This document shows, piece after piece, positions 7,240-16,349 of a stretch of 58,882 nucleotides of DNA. Location of the stretch: positions 1 to 58,882 of the forward strand of contig NZ_JACYXF010000035.1 of the NCBI RefSeq assembly GCF_015352985.1, in the 5' to 3' direction. A program made the position numbers and the translations under genes. Under the pieces are notes generated by a model. The model made no database searches, was not told the origin of the DNA, and worked only from the letters and a program-made list of their open reading frames with translations. Source of the stretch: Noviherbaspirillum malthae (GTDB lineage Bacteria; Pseudomonadota; Gammaproteobacteria; Burkholderiales; Burkholderiaceae_D). The stretch's first letter is position 1, and each line of letters starts with the position of its first letter.

Positions 7240-10095
7240 ATGTCAGTAACGATTCCTGCCGAGTTTCAGGTTAGCTCAGCTACGTCCCTAGACAATCTCA
7301 TTCTTGAAAGCATTACCGACTTTGCGGTAATTGCAATGGACTCTGCTGGTCACGTTTTGCGCTGGAACGAAGGCGCCTGTCGGATTCTGGGATGGACGGC
7401 GGAAGAGATGGTCGGACAGCACGTGTCTCGATTCTTCACGCCGGAGGATGCGGCAGTACACCAGCCCCAGAAAGAGATGCAGCAAGCTCGCTTATTCGGA
7501 CGCGGCATGGACGAACGCTGGCACGTCCGCAAATCGGGAGAACGCTTCTGGGCGTCCGGTGAAATGATGCCTCTGAAGGGCAATACTGGCCAGCTTATCG
7601 GGTTCGTAAAAGTCCTCCGCGACCAGACCGAACAGAAGCTTGCCATTATCGACATCGTTGACCAGAACGAGCAGCTCGAAGACAAAGTCACGACTCGAAC
7701 ACAAGAACGTGACCGCGTCTGGCGTAATTCCCTCGACTTGATGCTCTCGATTGGAGCAGATGGCATCGTGCGTACTGTCAATCCTGCGTGGACCTCGACA
7801 CTCGGCTACGAGCTGAATGAACTGGTCGGCCAACACTTTGCCCCCTTCGTGCATGTCGACGATATACCGGCGACCAGTGACGCCATCACAACGGCATCCC
7901 GGACCCCTGTTGAGCGTTTCGAGGTTCGACTAAAGCATAAGGACGGCTCCTATCGCTGGTTTGCCTGGCGTGCAGCACCGGAAGAAGGCATTGTGTATGC
8001 GAACGGACGCGACATCACAATCGAGAAAAAACAGGCCGAGCAATTGCGTCTTGCCAGCAGAGCCCGACTGCAACTTGCCATGGCGGCCGGTGAAATGGGC
8101 GCCTGGGAATGGAATATTCAGACAAACACGATTGTGTGGCTGCACGGCGCCGCAGCAGTACACGGGATTGCTCCAGCTGATGAAAACATGGTGTTCCCCG
8201 TTGAACACTATGTCGAACATGTCCATCCGGACGACAGGCGAAAGCTAGTTGATGTCATGGAGCGTGCCGTCTCGGAAGGCAAGAACCATCATGCCGAGTA
8301 CCGTGTTGTCTGGCCCGATGGAAGCGCTCACTGGATTGAAGCGCGTGGCGAGATGTTCTTCGATGAATCAGATAAGCCTGCCTATATGGTCGGTGTCAGC
8401 GTCGATATCACGCGACAGAAGCGTTCTGAACAAGACTCGAAATTCCTCGCTCACGCCAGCAACGAACTTGCACAGCTGATTGACCCGCAGAGCACGCTTG
8501 ACCGCCTGGCATATCTTGCTGTGCCGTTCTTTGCTGACTGGTGCGCCATTGACATTCTGGAAGGCGAAGACACCCTGCGCCGGGTTGCAGTGGCACACGT
8601 GGACCCATCCAAGGTCAGGCTTGCCTTGGAAATCCATCACCGCTTCCCTCCTGACCCGAAGTTATCACAAGGCATCTGGAGCGTGGTTCGTACCGGTCGG
8701 CCACAGATGGTTCATGAGCTGACGGACGAGCTACTGGCCCAATACATCAAGGAGCCAGAGCGCCTGACCATCATGCGGGAAGTGGGCATCCGCTCATTCT
8801 TGTCCGTGCCGCTGACTGCACGTGGTAAGACTATGGGCGTCATCACATTTTTCGCTGCTGAATCTGGCCGACGTTACGAGCAAGCGGATTTGATATTGGC
8901 TGAGGAGCTCGGCCGCAGAGCCGCAATTGCGATAGAAAACGCTAATCTCTATCGTGCAGTCAAAGAATCTGACCAGGCAAAGGACGTGTTTCTCGCGACC
9001 CTCTCCCACGAACTGCGTAATCCTCTTGCCGCAATCGTGAGCGCATTGAACCTGTTGACGATTACACCTGATGACAAGGAAAAGGTCACAAAGTACATCA
9101 AGATGATGGAGAGGCAAGCAGGCCATCTCACGCACTTGGTAGATGACCTAATGGATGTTGCCCGCATCTCTAACGGAAAAATCGAACTCAAGAAGGAAGC
9201 ATCAAGCCTTGCTGGCATTTTGAACAATGCCATTGAGACATGCAGTACGCAGATGGAGAAAGGGGGACACCGCCTTTCGTTAACGTTGCCTGGTGAAGCC
9301 ACACCGATTCATGCAGACCATGTTCGCTTGACACAAGTTTTCTCAAACCTATTGTCGAATGCAACAAAATACACCCCGACTGGCGGCCAGATATCCGTCA
9401 TCCTTGAACATGTCGACTCAGATTACGTTGTATCGATACGAGATACCGGTGTTGGCATCCCATCTGACATGCTCAAGAACGTGTTCAACCTGTTCACCCA
9501 GGTCAATCATCCACTTCAGTACAGCGAGGGCGGGCTGGGTATTGGGCTGGCCTTGGTTGAAGGCATCGTGTCGCTTCATGGCGGTAAGGTCGAGGCATTT
9601 AGCGATGGCTCAGGAAAAGGAAGCACATTTATAGTCAGGCTACCTTTGGATATGCCCTTGCCAGCCTCTGCCAGTGAACTTGGCGGAATCCTATCAACTT
9701 CGGCGGTCCAAGCAACAGAGAAGAAGCGTATCCTCGTCGTTGACGACAATGTGGATGCAGCTCTGACGACCGGAGAAATCCTGCGCATACTCGGACACGA
9801 GGTCGATATTGCACATGATGGGCTCACGGCTGTCTCAGCGGCTGGTGCCGGCAATCAGGACATCATCCTCATGGATATTGGTTTACCTGGTATCGATGGC
9901 TACGAAGCTGCGCGTCGCATTCGGGCACAGCAACAAGGAAGCACATCGCGGTCGTTACTCATTGCTGTTACAGGATGGGGGCAAGAGAAAGACAAAGAGC
10001 TTGCCTTTGACGCTGGCTTTGACCTGCATTGGGTGAAACCAGTCACATTGGAAAAGCTAAAAGAACTTTTGGAAGCGTCCAACCTTCAATTTTGA
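7240..10095 (+). CDS. Hybrid sensor histidine kinase, PAS-PAS-PAS-GAF-HisKA-HATPase-REC
   Basis: A 951-aa soluble kinase with no membrane helix. Three PAS/PAC units come first (about residues 15-130, 150-265 and 275-395), then a GAF domain (about 405-565). A HisKA dimerisation domain follows with the phospho-accepting His590 in the H-box LSHELRNPL, then an HATPase domain with an N-box (FSNLLSNATKYT) and G-boxes (DTGVGIP, GLGIGLALV). The C-terminal receiver (about 828-945) has DD in VVDDN, phospho-Asp879 in LMDIGLPG, and the Lys in WVKPV. It should autophosphorylate on a cytoplasmic signal and pass phosphate internally and perhaps to the single-domain regulator at 6465-6827. The start region carries a duplicated 13-mer. 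Confidence 0.93.
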   Translation: MSVTIPAEFQVSSATSLDNLILESITDFAVIAMDSAGHVLRWNEGACRILGWTAEEMVGQHVSRFFTPEDAAVHQPQKEMQQARLFGRGMDERWHVRKSGERFWASGEMMPLKGNTGQLIGFVKVLRDQTEQKLAIIDIVDQNEQLEDKVTTRTQERDRVWRNSLDLMLSIGADGIVRTVNPAWTSTLGYELNELVGQHFAPFVHVDDIPATSDAITTASRTPVERFEVRLKHKDGSYRWFAWRAAPEEGIVYANGRDITIEKKQAEQLRLASRARLQLAMAAGEMGAWEWNIQTNTIVWLHGAAAVHGIAPADENMVFPVEHYVEHVHPDDRRKLVDVMERAVSEGKNHHAEYRVVWPDGSAHWIEARGEMFFDESDKPAYMVGVSVDITRQKRSEQDSKFLAHASNELAQLIDPQSTLDRLAYLAVPFFADWCAIDILEGEDTLRRVAVAHVDPSKVRLALEIHHRFPPDPKLSQGIWSVVRTGRPQMVHELTDELLAQYIKEPERLTIMREVGIRSFLSVPLTARGKTMGVITFFAAESGRRYEQADLILAEELGRRAAIAIENANLYRAVKESDQAKDVFLATLSHELRNPLAAIVSALNLLTITPDDKEKVTKYIKMMERQAGHLTHLVDDLMDVARISNGKIELKKEASSLAGILNNAIETCSTQMEKGGHRLSLTLPGEATPIHADHVRLTQVFSNLLSNATKYTPTGGQISVILEHVDSDYVVSIRDTGVGIPSDMLKNVFNLFTQVNHPLQYSEGGLGIGLALVEGIVSLHGGKVEAFSDGSGKGSTFIVRLPLDMPLPASASELGGILSTSAVQATEKKRILVVDDNVDAALTTGEILRILGHEVDIAHDGLTAVSAAGAGNQDIILMDIGLPGIDGYEAARRIRAQQQGSTSRSLLIAVTGWGQEKDKELAFDAGFDLHWVKPVTLEKLKELLEASNLQF

Positions 10096-10148
10096 AGCCT
10101 AGATGCATTCCATGGACATAAAAGACATTGCTTTTGCAGCAAAGTAGA

Positions 10149-10175
10149 ACTACCAACGCCGATGACGTTGGTAGT
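10149..10175. terminator. Hairpin between convergent genes
   Basis: ACTACCAACG (10149-10158) and CGTTGGTAGT (10166-10175) pair perfectly over 10 bp with a 7-nt loop. It lies between the hybrid kinase end (10095) and the hydrolase end (10210). No long T-run follows on either side. Confidence 0.55.
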
Positions 10176-10209
10176 CCAATTGGTTTCACGCTTACTGGTA
10201 CGAACAAAA

Positions 10210-11106
10210 TTATTTTGCGGTGAAGTTAGTCAGCCATTGCAGGTTTTCTTCGAGCTGCCAAGCTTCACCTCCGGATTGCCATGCCGGCTGAAGGGTGTCT
10301 TCGCTACTGCCGCAGCCAGCCGAACGCATGTAGCAGTGGTCTGCCAAGCCACTGGTCATCCGGAGTTGCTGGACCATATGCCAGCCACTACCGTTTGGAT
10401 TGACGCAGCCGTTTGCCGTGAGACCACAATTAAGCCCGGTCACTTCCTGCATTTGGCTGCGGACAGTCAGTTGATTTCCACCCATAAATTCATCGGCTTC
10501 GCCGTTGACGATGCGTAGACGGTCATTGGGCAGCACGTGATTTCCGTTGGTCATACACTGTCGTAAATCTGTGGAAGCATATTGCACACCGGTGCCAAGC
10601 CCGTATGCCGCTTGCACCCGTGCGTCATAGTTCTTCGCCAGGACAGCCATAATAGAACCTTGACTGAAACCACCGACCACTAGCCCCTTACGGCAATCTG
10701 CTCCCTTGCGAGAGCAGATTTGGGTAATCGCACTTGCGGCATTATTAGGGTCGAAGATGCACTTCGATTTTGAGCCGATGACGTCACAGCTACCAAAAGC
10801 CGAATTACCGTACTCGACGGTGGCTGCGACATAGCCTTTTGCTGCCATCCTCTTGACAGCTTCAAGAGCCGAAGCATTGGTAAAATTTTCCCAAGTACCC
10901 ACCATATATACAAAGACCGGGTGTTTTCCCGGCGTTGTCGGCTCCATGCCCACGATGTTATATGTACTTGAGCACTCGCCGCCGGAAGGGCTAGCACCGT
11001 TATATGTCATCGCAAAATTCGTCTGAGCCCATACTGCAGTACTCAAAAGAACTCCAGCACCAAGTACCGCCACCTTCTTCGTATATTGCATTAACTTTTG
11101 TCTCAT
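10210..11106 (-). CDS. Secreted alpha/beta-hydrolase
   Basis: 298 aa from the ATG at 11104-11106, with AAGGA just upstream; the frame is open further up but gives a non-signal-like N-terminus. Residues 1-27 form a signal peptide ending TAVWAQ. The mature part has an alpha/beta-hydrolase layout with the nucleophile elbow GGFSQGS. A second acidic residue in NGEADEF and a His in ADHCYM are candidates for the rest of the triad. Numerous Cys residues fit disulfides and an exported location. The substrate is unknown; similarity to dienelactone hydrolase or polyester depolymerase-type enzymes is only fold-level. Confidence 0.75.
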   Translation of the reverse strand: MRQKLMQYTKKVAVLGAGVLLSTAVWAQTNFAMTYNGASPSGGECSSTYNIVGMEPTTPGKHPVFVYMVGTWENFTNASALEAVKRMAAKGYVAATVEYGNSAFGSCDVIGSKSKCIFDPNNAASAITQICSRKGADCRKGLVVGGFSQGSIMAVLAKNYDARVQAAYGLGTGVQYASTDLRQCMTNGNHVLPNDRLRIVNGEADEFMGGNQLTVRSQMQEVTGLNCGLTANGCVNPNGSGWHMVQQLRMTSGLADHCYMRSAGCGSSEDTLQPAWQSGGEAWQLEENLQWLTNFTAK

Positions 11107-11304
11107 CTCCGTCCTTGTCTCGTTTTTTTGATAGCCGTCATCTACCTGCGAATCACATGGGCAATGACGCACGACATACAGCAAATCGCATGCCGAAGAT
11201 AAAACGTGAGACAGCAATGTAGCTAGGCTGGACGACGTGATTTTGGACTTTCGTCAAAGTTGAGGACAACTGTTTCGCACAACGAAACCGAGAGACGTTT
11301 CGCG

Positions 11305-11943
11305 TCAACCGCTATCTGCGTGAGTGCAGGCTTCGTCTTGGAAGCCCTTAGGTAGATTGTCACCATTCTGCTGTGCGCTCTTAGCCCATCGACACGCCTT
11401 CACAAAGTTCCCCTGTCGATAATGCGCTTGTGCGATATTTACCCGCGCGTCCCGTACTCTGGGTGAGACGTCCAGCGCTTTGTATGAGACCTCACGACTC
11501 TCGTCGGCACGTCCTTGAAGTAGAAGCAGCCGGCCATAATCGACGTATGTTTCGGGTGCGACGTCGTCTTTGTTGAGCGCTTGGCGATAGAGCGATTCAG
11601 CAGTCTTTACATCTTTATCGCGACGTTCGACGATAAGCGCAAATCCGTGATAAACATCTGCGTACTCAGGGTCGAGAAGCCAAGCCTGATTTAGCTGGGA
11701 TATGGCATTGGTATAGTCTTTCTTTTCTAATGCATTCCAACCCGTAATAAGGAGCTCCCGTGCTCCCTCTTGTCTTGTGAATCCACGTTTCTCGTAGGTG
11801 GCTACAAGCGCTTTCTCCTCATTAGCAGAACTACGCCTCGCCTGACCGCCAAACATCGGCATCAAGTACGCCGGCGCCGATATGCTTTCCTGGAGGACCG
11901 GTAAGGCAACCAGAAGAGCGAGACACAAAGCTTGCTTACGCAT
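11305..11943 (-). CDS. Exported TPR protein
   Basis: 212 aa from the ATG at 11941-11943. A hydrophobic N-terminus (KQALCLALLVALPVL) suggests an exported protein. From about residue 65 on there are three to four TPR-like helical pairs (WNALEKKDYTNAISQLNQA, ALIVERRDKDVKTAESLYRQ, YGRLLLLQGRADESREVSY, AQAHYRQGNFVKACRWA). TPR arrays bind other proteins; the partner is unknown. Not clearly in an operon with its neighbours. Confidence 0.75.
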   Translation of the reverse strand: MRKQALCLALLVALPVLQESISAPAYLMPMFGGQARRSSANEEKALVATYEKRGFTRQEGARELLITGWNALEKKDYTNAISQLNQAWLLDPEYADVYHGFALIVERRDKDVKTAESLYRQALNKDDVAPETYVDYGRLLLLQGRADESREVSYKALDVSPRVRDARVNIAQAHYRQGNFVKACRWAKSAQQNGDNLPKGFQDEACTHADSG

Positions 11944-11989
11944 AGCCAACCGCTTCTATGAAGGTTCATGCATAAAGTAGGAAGCGAGG

Positions 11990-12190
11990 CTACATTCGAC
12001 GGAGACCAATCCAGAGAAACTCTTTAGCGGCCGGGTGTGACTGGCCGCAGTAAGGGCAAGATATCCTCCCAAGTCTCTCGGCTCTGGAAATCGTCGGAAT
12101 GAGCCCAACAGCGTGATACCGTTTTCTACATGATTTGTTTACACACAATACAACGTCACCTGCATGAGGCTTCTCGATTCGACTACCCAT
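11990..12190 (-). CDS. Small zinc-ribbon-like protein (paralogue 1 of 3)
   Basis: 66 aa. A Cys pair CVNKSC near residue 16 and a second pair CPYC near residue 45 are spaced as in a zinc ribbon; a basic RKRYH segment follows the first pair. GGAGG lies 6 nt before the ATG, which supports translation. The layout (C-x4-C near the start, then GxxxCPxC) recurs in the proteins at 12492-12707 and 55389-55610. The function is unknown; a metal-binding regulator or adaptor is conceivable. Confidence 0.6.
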   Translation of the reverse strand: MGSRIEKPHAGDVVLCVNKSCRKRYHAVGLIPTISRAERLGRISCPYCGQSHPAAKEFLWIGLRRM

Positions 12191-12389
12191 GCTTAGCCTC
12201 CGCAGAACTTTTGTACTCTTGAATGCAGGGTAACCGTGTGAGTTAGACCGGTCAGCTAAATCGATGTTTCAACGGTAAGAGAATGTAAAGAATGACAAGT
12301 TTGCAGAGATATGTCTGAGTAGGCGCAATAGAAGGAACGCAGAGAAACATCTCTATGTCTGAAAAATGCTTGTCAGAAAGTGTAAAGGC

Positions 12390-12429
12390 AGAGGTAAAAA
12401 TGTTGACTACAGTCAACATTTTTACCTCT
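12390..12429. promoter_or_regulatory. Near-perfect 40-bp palindrome between divergent small genes
   Basis: Two 19-bp arms (12390-12408 and 12411-12429) are exact reverse complements with only AC between them. The centre reads TTGACTACAGTCAA. It lies between two zinc-ribbon genes, starting at 12190 on minus and 12492 on plus. The 2-nt spacer favours a protein-binding site or cruciform over a simple hairpin; no T-run follows. The rest of the 12191-12491 gap shows no gene. Confidence 0.6.
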
Positions 12430-12491
12430 TCTATTTGTATCATTGCTGGTTGAAAGAGACTACGTCGCCTAGTAGTGACAGGCATGCAAAA

Positions 12492-12707
12492 ATGACAATA
12501 ATACTAACGTGTCGAAGCCGGAAATGCCGCAAGCAATTTTGTGTATCGGCCTATGAGATGCATCCCGCACTTTCTTGCGTGCCGGGTCAAGTCGTTTGCC
12601 CATACTGTGCGAACGTCTCAAATGCAGACCCAGCCCACGTCTATTTGGCACGTCCGATGCCAGTTGGTGAGACCAATATCTATTTCACGGACAAGAAGGT
12701 GGCATAG
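12492..12707 (+). CDS. Small zinc-ribbon-like protein (paralogue 2 of 3)
   Basis: 71 aa from the ATG at 12492; the frame extends further upstream without a ribosome site and through the palindrome, so I use this start. It has CRSRKCRKQFC near the N-terminus and GQVVCPYC near residue 35, the same plan as the protein at 11990-12190. The tail (YLARPMPVGETNIYF) is unlike the others. The function is unknown. Confidence 0.55.
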   Translation: MTIILTCRSRKCRKQFCVSAYEMHPALSCVPGQVVCPYCANVSNADPAHVYLARPMPVGETNIYFTDKKVA

Positions 12708-12712
12708 CCCTC

Positions 12713-12733
12713 TTTCTTAGCCCGTCTAAGAAA
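12713..12733. terminator. Hairpin between convergent genes
   Basis: TTTCTTAG (12713-12720) and CTAAGAAA (12726-12733) pair over 8 bp around CCCGT. It ends the zinc-ribbon gene and overlaps the stop codon of the minus-strand GGDEF-EAL gene. Confidence 0.45.
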
Positions 12734-15395
12734 ACAATAACTGGGCTTGGTGAGCCGGCAAGGGTCTTGAGATGTAATACCCTTGAGCTTCATCACAGTT
12801 GAGCTCATGGAGGATTTTCATTTGATTTTCCGACTCGACCCCTTCCGCAACAACTAGCATTCCTAATGCATGCGCCATCATAATCATGGCTGTGACAAGC
12901 ACCTTACCTTCTTCATTTTCAATCGTGGCGGTAAAAGCTCTGTCAATCTTCAATACATCTAAATCAAGTTCTTGTAATTGAGAGAGCGAGGAATATCCTG
13001 TTCCAAAATCATCCAGACAAAGCTTGATACCCACATCGCGCAGCGAGGTCAGGACGTTTACGTCATGTCCTGTTTCCTGCATCATCATCGATTCGGTTAT
13101 CTCAATTTGAACCCATTCAGGTTCGATGCTATACCGCGTAAGTGCTGAGGTGAAAACATCGAGCATGTTCGATTCATTGAACTGCCTTGGCGACACATTG
13201 ATAGATACAGGCACGATAGATTTCCCGGCGCGTGCCCATACCGAAAGCTGCTGGCACACCTTTTCAATAATGAGGGTGCCGAGCGGAAGAATAAGCCCCG
13301 TACTTTCTGCCAAAGGTATAAATTCAATTGGACTGATAATCCCCTTTGTAGGGTGATTCCAGCGTACTAGGGCTTCCATGCTCGAAGCGGACCTATCCTG
13401 GATATTGACCCGAGCCTGGTAGTACATTTCGAATTCATCAAGCTCAATAGCACGACGCAATTCGATTTCCCGATTCAAGCGATTCTTAAGAGCTTCGTAG
13501 AAGTGATGCTGGTAAAACTGGTAGTTGCTCTTTCCTTCCTTCTTTACAGCATACATTGCAATGTCGGCATTCTTGAGCAGTGTTTCAGCATCGGTACCAT
13601 CACGTGGATAGATGCTGATGCCGATGGACGCACCGATAGTATGGTTTTGGCTTGCCAAGTGAAAGCCTTCTTTAAAAACATTCAGAGCTCGTTCGGCGAC
13701 GCGTTTCACATCCTCGTCTCGGCCAGCCCCTTCAACGAGGACTACATACTCGTCTCCCCCGAGCCGAACGACATGGTCGTGAGGTCTGACGGTCCTTTTT
13801 AACCGGCTAGCAATCATCTTGAGTAGTTCGTCTCCGGCCGTATGTCCGAGTGCATCATTAACTGCTTTAAATCCATCAATATCGACGAAAAGCAGTGCAA
13901 TCGTAGTATTAGATTCCTTTGCACGTGCAATTGCAGATGGCAAGTGGTTCTGTATCCAATGACGATTAGGCAGTCCTGTCAGGGCATCCTCGTTACCCCG
14001 CCTTTCGAGTTCCTGGAGATGAGCCTTGTTCTCGCTTATATCGCGTATGGTCACCGCCAAGTCGTCGCCGGAGCGAACCGCTTTGTAGTTTATCCATTCT
14101 GCATCTAGCCGGTCACGCTCGGACACTTTGACTTCGCTTTCGTGCACTCCTTTTTCGAGCGCTTCCTGAAGACGCGCAAATGCCGCCTCCTTCACTGCTC
14201 CTTGGTAGAAATCGGAGATGGTTTTACCGATAAGGTCATGGCGTTGTAACTTGAATATCTCTGCGCCGCGATTATTACAGTCGACAACAAGGTAATCATA
14301 GATTCGGCCATCCTTGTCACGTAACGGCCGATTGATATAGAAACCATCTACGCCTTCTTCGGTCGCAGCACGATACGCTATGCGTGCTGATTCCAACTCA
14401 GATTTCCTGCGCAGGAGGACGTGCGCAAATCCCATTGCCATCAGGGTAAATACAGCTAACCCAAGCGTGTTCCAATAGGCGTTGGCTAGCGCATTGCTCC
14501 GCTCGGATTCGAAATGAGCAAGCATTTCCGCTTCATCTAAGCCGACGATTGCAATGAGTTGCGTTCCTTTTACCTTCCGCCATGCTACAAAACGATTTCG
14601 CTCGTCTGCGAACCATCTTTTTCCTTCTAGTTGCGTAACGCCTCGTTCACTATCTGCATCGGGATAAAACGATGTCACCGGGTCTGCTGATTGAACTGCA
14701 GTTACCTTATTACCTATCCGAGCGACTCGTATCTGTTTGTCTACGCCAAGGACTCCTAGGTAACCGTGCTCACCAAAGGTGGTTACTGAATAGTTTGCCG
14801 TTAAAAACTCTGGGCGAATACCCGCAACTACGACTCCTTTAAAATCAGTGCTTGTTGGATGAAGACGCCTAGACAGCAATATGACTTCCTCATTGGAAAA
14901 GCGCCCGCGCATGGGCTGGCCTATCAGCAGTTGGTCCTCAGTTATGTACTTATGAAACTGAAAATATGGTCTGTCAGAGACGGTAAACTGCGACTTACTC
15001 GGGTGAGAGCTAGTGAGGACACTTCCTTGCTCACCAAAAATGGCAACTACTACGACGGCATCACGAGGAAATATTCCTACTTCGTCAGCCTTCTCGAGCT
15101 TAGTGGCACCTTTCGATAAATCCCAGTCATGCCGCACGTGAATAAGAATGCGGTTGAAACCATCAATTGTTCTATCTAGGCGTTCAGCGTAGCTTTGAGC
15201 CAACCCTTCTGCATGAGCATAGATATCTTTTATCGCCTGGAATTTCTTGCTTTCAAGAGTATTCAGAAGACTAGACCACGCGATGGCTGCCAGAAATAGT
15301 GAGATGAGCGGCAGCATCACGACAACAACTAGGTGCTGCCGCTGCGACAGAATAGGTAAGATGCGCCGCCGCAAGAAATGTGTAACAGCCGTCAT
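12726..15395 (-). CDS. Membrane-bound GGDEF-EAL protein (c-di-GMP turnover), second copy
   Basis: 889 aa from the ATG at 15393-15395; a GTG nine codons upstream is an alternative. It has a membrane helix (about residues 20-45), a periplasmic Cache-like sensor (about 50-300), a second helix (about 310-330), a PAS-like domain, then GGDEY at 546-550 with an RPHD inhibitory site at the right spacing, and an intact EAL at 674-676. Other EAL catalytic signatures are present (NVSPRQ, EITES, DDFGTGYSS, VLKIDR, EGVE, QGY). The layout and several stretches match the protein at 3660-6371, so the two are paralogues. Either activity, or both, is possible. Confidence 0.92.
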   Translation of the reverse strand: MTAVTHFLRRRILPILSQRQHLVVVVMLPLISLFLAAIAWSSLLNTLESKKFQAIKDIYAHAEGLAQSYAERLDRTIDGFNRILIHVRHDWDLSKGATKLEKADEVGIFPRDAVVVVAIFGEQGSVLTSSHPSKSQFTVSDRPYFQFHKYITEDQLLIGQPMRGRFSNEEVILLSRRLHPTSTDFKGVVVAGIRPEFLTANYSVTTFGEHGYLGVLGVDKQIRVARIGNKVTAVQSADPVTSFYPDADSERGVTQLEGKRWFADERNRFVAWRKVKGTQLIAIVGLDEAEMLAHFESERSNALANAYWNTLGLAVFTLMAMGFAHVLLRRKSELESARIAYRAATEEGVDGFYINRPLRDKDGRIYDYLVVDCNNRGAEIFKLQRHDLIGKTISDFYQGAVKEAAFARLQEALEKGVHESEVKVSERDRLDAEWINYKAVRSGDDLAVTIRDISENKAHLQELERRGNEDALTGLPNRHWIQNHLPSAIARAKESNTTIALLFVDIDGFKAVNDALGHTAGDELLKMIASRLKRTVRPHDHVVRLGGDEYVVLVEGAGRDEDVKRVAERALNVFKEGFHLASQNHTIGASIGISIYPRDGTDAETLLKNADIAMYAVKKEGKSNYQFYQHHFYEALKNRLNREIELRRAIELDEFEMYYQARVNIQDRSASSMEALVRWNHPTKGIISPIEFIPLAESTGLILPLGTLIIEKVCQQLSVWARAGKSIVPVSINVSPRQFNESNMLDVFTSALTRYSIEPEWVQIEITESMMMQETGHDVNVLTSLRDVGIKLCLDDFGTGYSSLSQLQELDLDVLKIDRAFTATIENEEGKVLVTAMIMMAHALGMLVVAEGVESENQMKILHELNCDEAQGYYISRPLPAHQAQLLFS

Positions 15396-15828
15396 GGTTG
15401 ATGCATTGATTTTGGAATGCACCTAGGCATATCACGTTCGTGCCGTGCATTTGAATGGATATTCTCGCATCAATTGTAACGTGAGCTGGAAGTAAAGCCG
15501 TTTACTAGAGACAGCCAGCCAATGCCAAAGACTATGGTTCTCGGCATTGCTTTAGTGCACGAGCATCAAGCCAGCAAACTGAAACCACTTTTAAGATACA
15601 TCAACCTGCCAACATAATAGGAGTAATCTGGCCGCATAATGTCTTCGCAAATGACGTACTGGTGCAGAAGAGTACTGCAACCATCGATGTGAAAGACTCC
15701 GCTATGCATAAAAGTCTACGGGTTTAGCATTGCAAAGATTCCAATCTGAAGCGGCACTCAGGTCGACATCTCTTTATCGAGCCCGCGCATAATAGTCAGT
15801 TCTTCCTTTTTACATGTTTACAAAGAAA
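15396..15828. other. Intergenic stretch without a recognisable gene
   Basis: I see no open frame with natural composition, RNA gene or repeat here. It separates the divergently read upstream side of the GGDEF-EAL gene from the terminator at 15829. Confidence 0.4.
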
Positions 15829-15858
15829 AACCCGCATTGGCAGAATTGCATGCGGGTT
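15829..15858. terminator. Terminator hairpin
   Basis: AACCCGCAT (15829-15837) and ATGCGGGTT (15850-15858) pair over 9 bp. On the minus strand it follows the small secreted protein gene (stop at 15884) and runs into a T-rich stretch, which fits a terminator. Confidence 0.6.
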
Positions 15859-15883
15859 CTTCTTGTAAGTGACGGTACTTCGA

Positions 15884-16204
15884 TTAGGGCACCCTCATCG
15901 TACCGTGGATGGTAATTCCTGGTTCAACTACAACGGGCGGAGGTGCTGGAACATAGACCGGCGCAGGTGCGTAGTAACCATGACGCGGTTCTTTGCATTT
16001 GCGTTTCTCTTTATATTCCCCATCCTTCTTGAATTTTCGCTCGACCTTGCAGTTGCCCTCCCAATACTCTTCTTTGTATTCACGCCGGTCATGGCCATGA
16101 CCACGCCCCTTACCGTGCCAACTTTCGTCTTTGTCCGAGTCTGCCAGCGCAGATATAGGAAGAAGAATCGCTGCAGAAAGTAAATAGATAGAAAGATTTT
16201 TCAT
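15884..16204 (-). CDS. Small exported, charged protein
   Basis: 106 aa from the ATG at 16202-16204; another ATG lies two codons upstream. A signal peptide ends around ISALADS. The mature part is highly charged (HGKGRGHGHDRREYKEEYWEGNCKV type composition) with two Cys, and closes with a proline-rich stretch (APAPVYVPAPPPVVVEP). It probably resides in the periplasm or envelope. Unrecognised family; the Pro/Val tail resembles that of the glycine-zipper protein at 52662. Confidence 0.6.
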   Translation of the reverse strand: MKNLSIYLLSAAILLPISALADSDKDESWHGKGRGHGHDRREYKEEYWEGNCKVERKFKKDGEYKEKRKCKEPRHGYYAPAPVYVPAPPPVVVEPGITIHGTMRVP

Positions 16205-16322
16205 CGTCATTTGAAGGTTTTTCTTCCCATCCTAGCCACGTCTACTCCGTTGAACTAGAACTAGGGTGCAAAAACGGTAACAAGGTGTTTCTTCATCTAA
16301 CAGTAAATTTTTTTCTGTAAAT

Positions 16323-16343
16323 GATTCTACGTTTTGTAGAATC
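16323..16343 (+). promoter_or_regulatory. Palindrome directly before the chrB-like start
   Basis: GATTCTAC (16323-16330) and GTAGAATC (16336-16343) are exact inverted repeats around GTTTT, ending 6 bp before the ATG at 16350. Its position is that of a repressor operator. ChrB proteins are known to control their own operons, so autoregulation is a reasonable inference. Confidence 0.5.
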
Positions 16344-16349
16344 TGCTAC

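Noticed and set aside
12252..12485. 77-codon minus-strand frame across the 40-bp palindrome
   Set aside because: It has no ribosome site and is made largely of the palindrome and AT-rich intergenic sequence.
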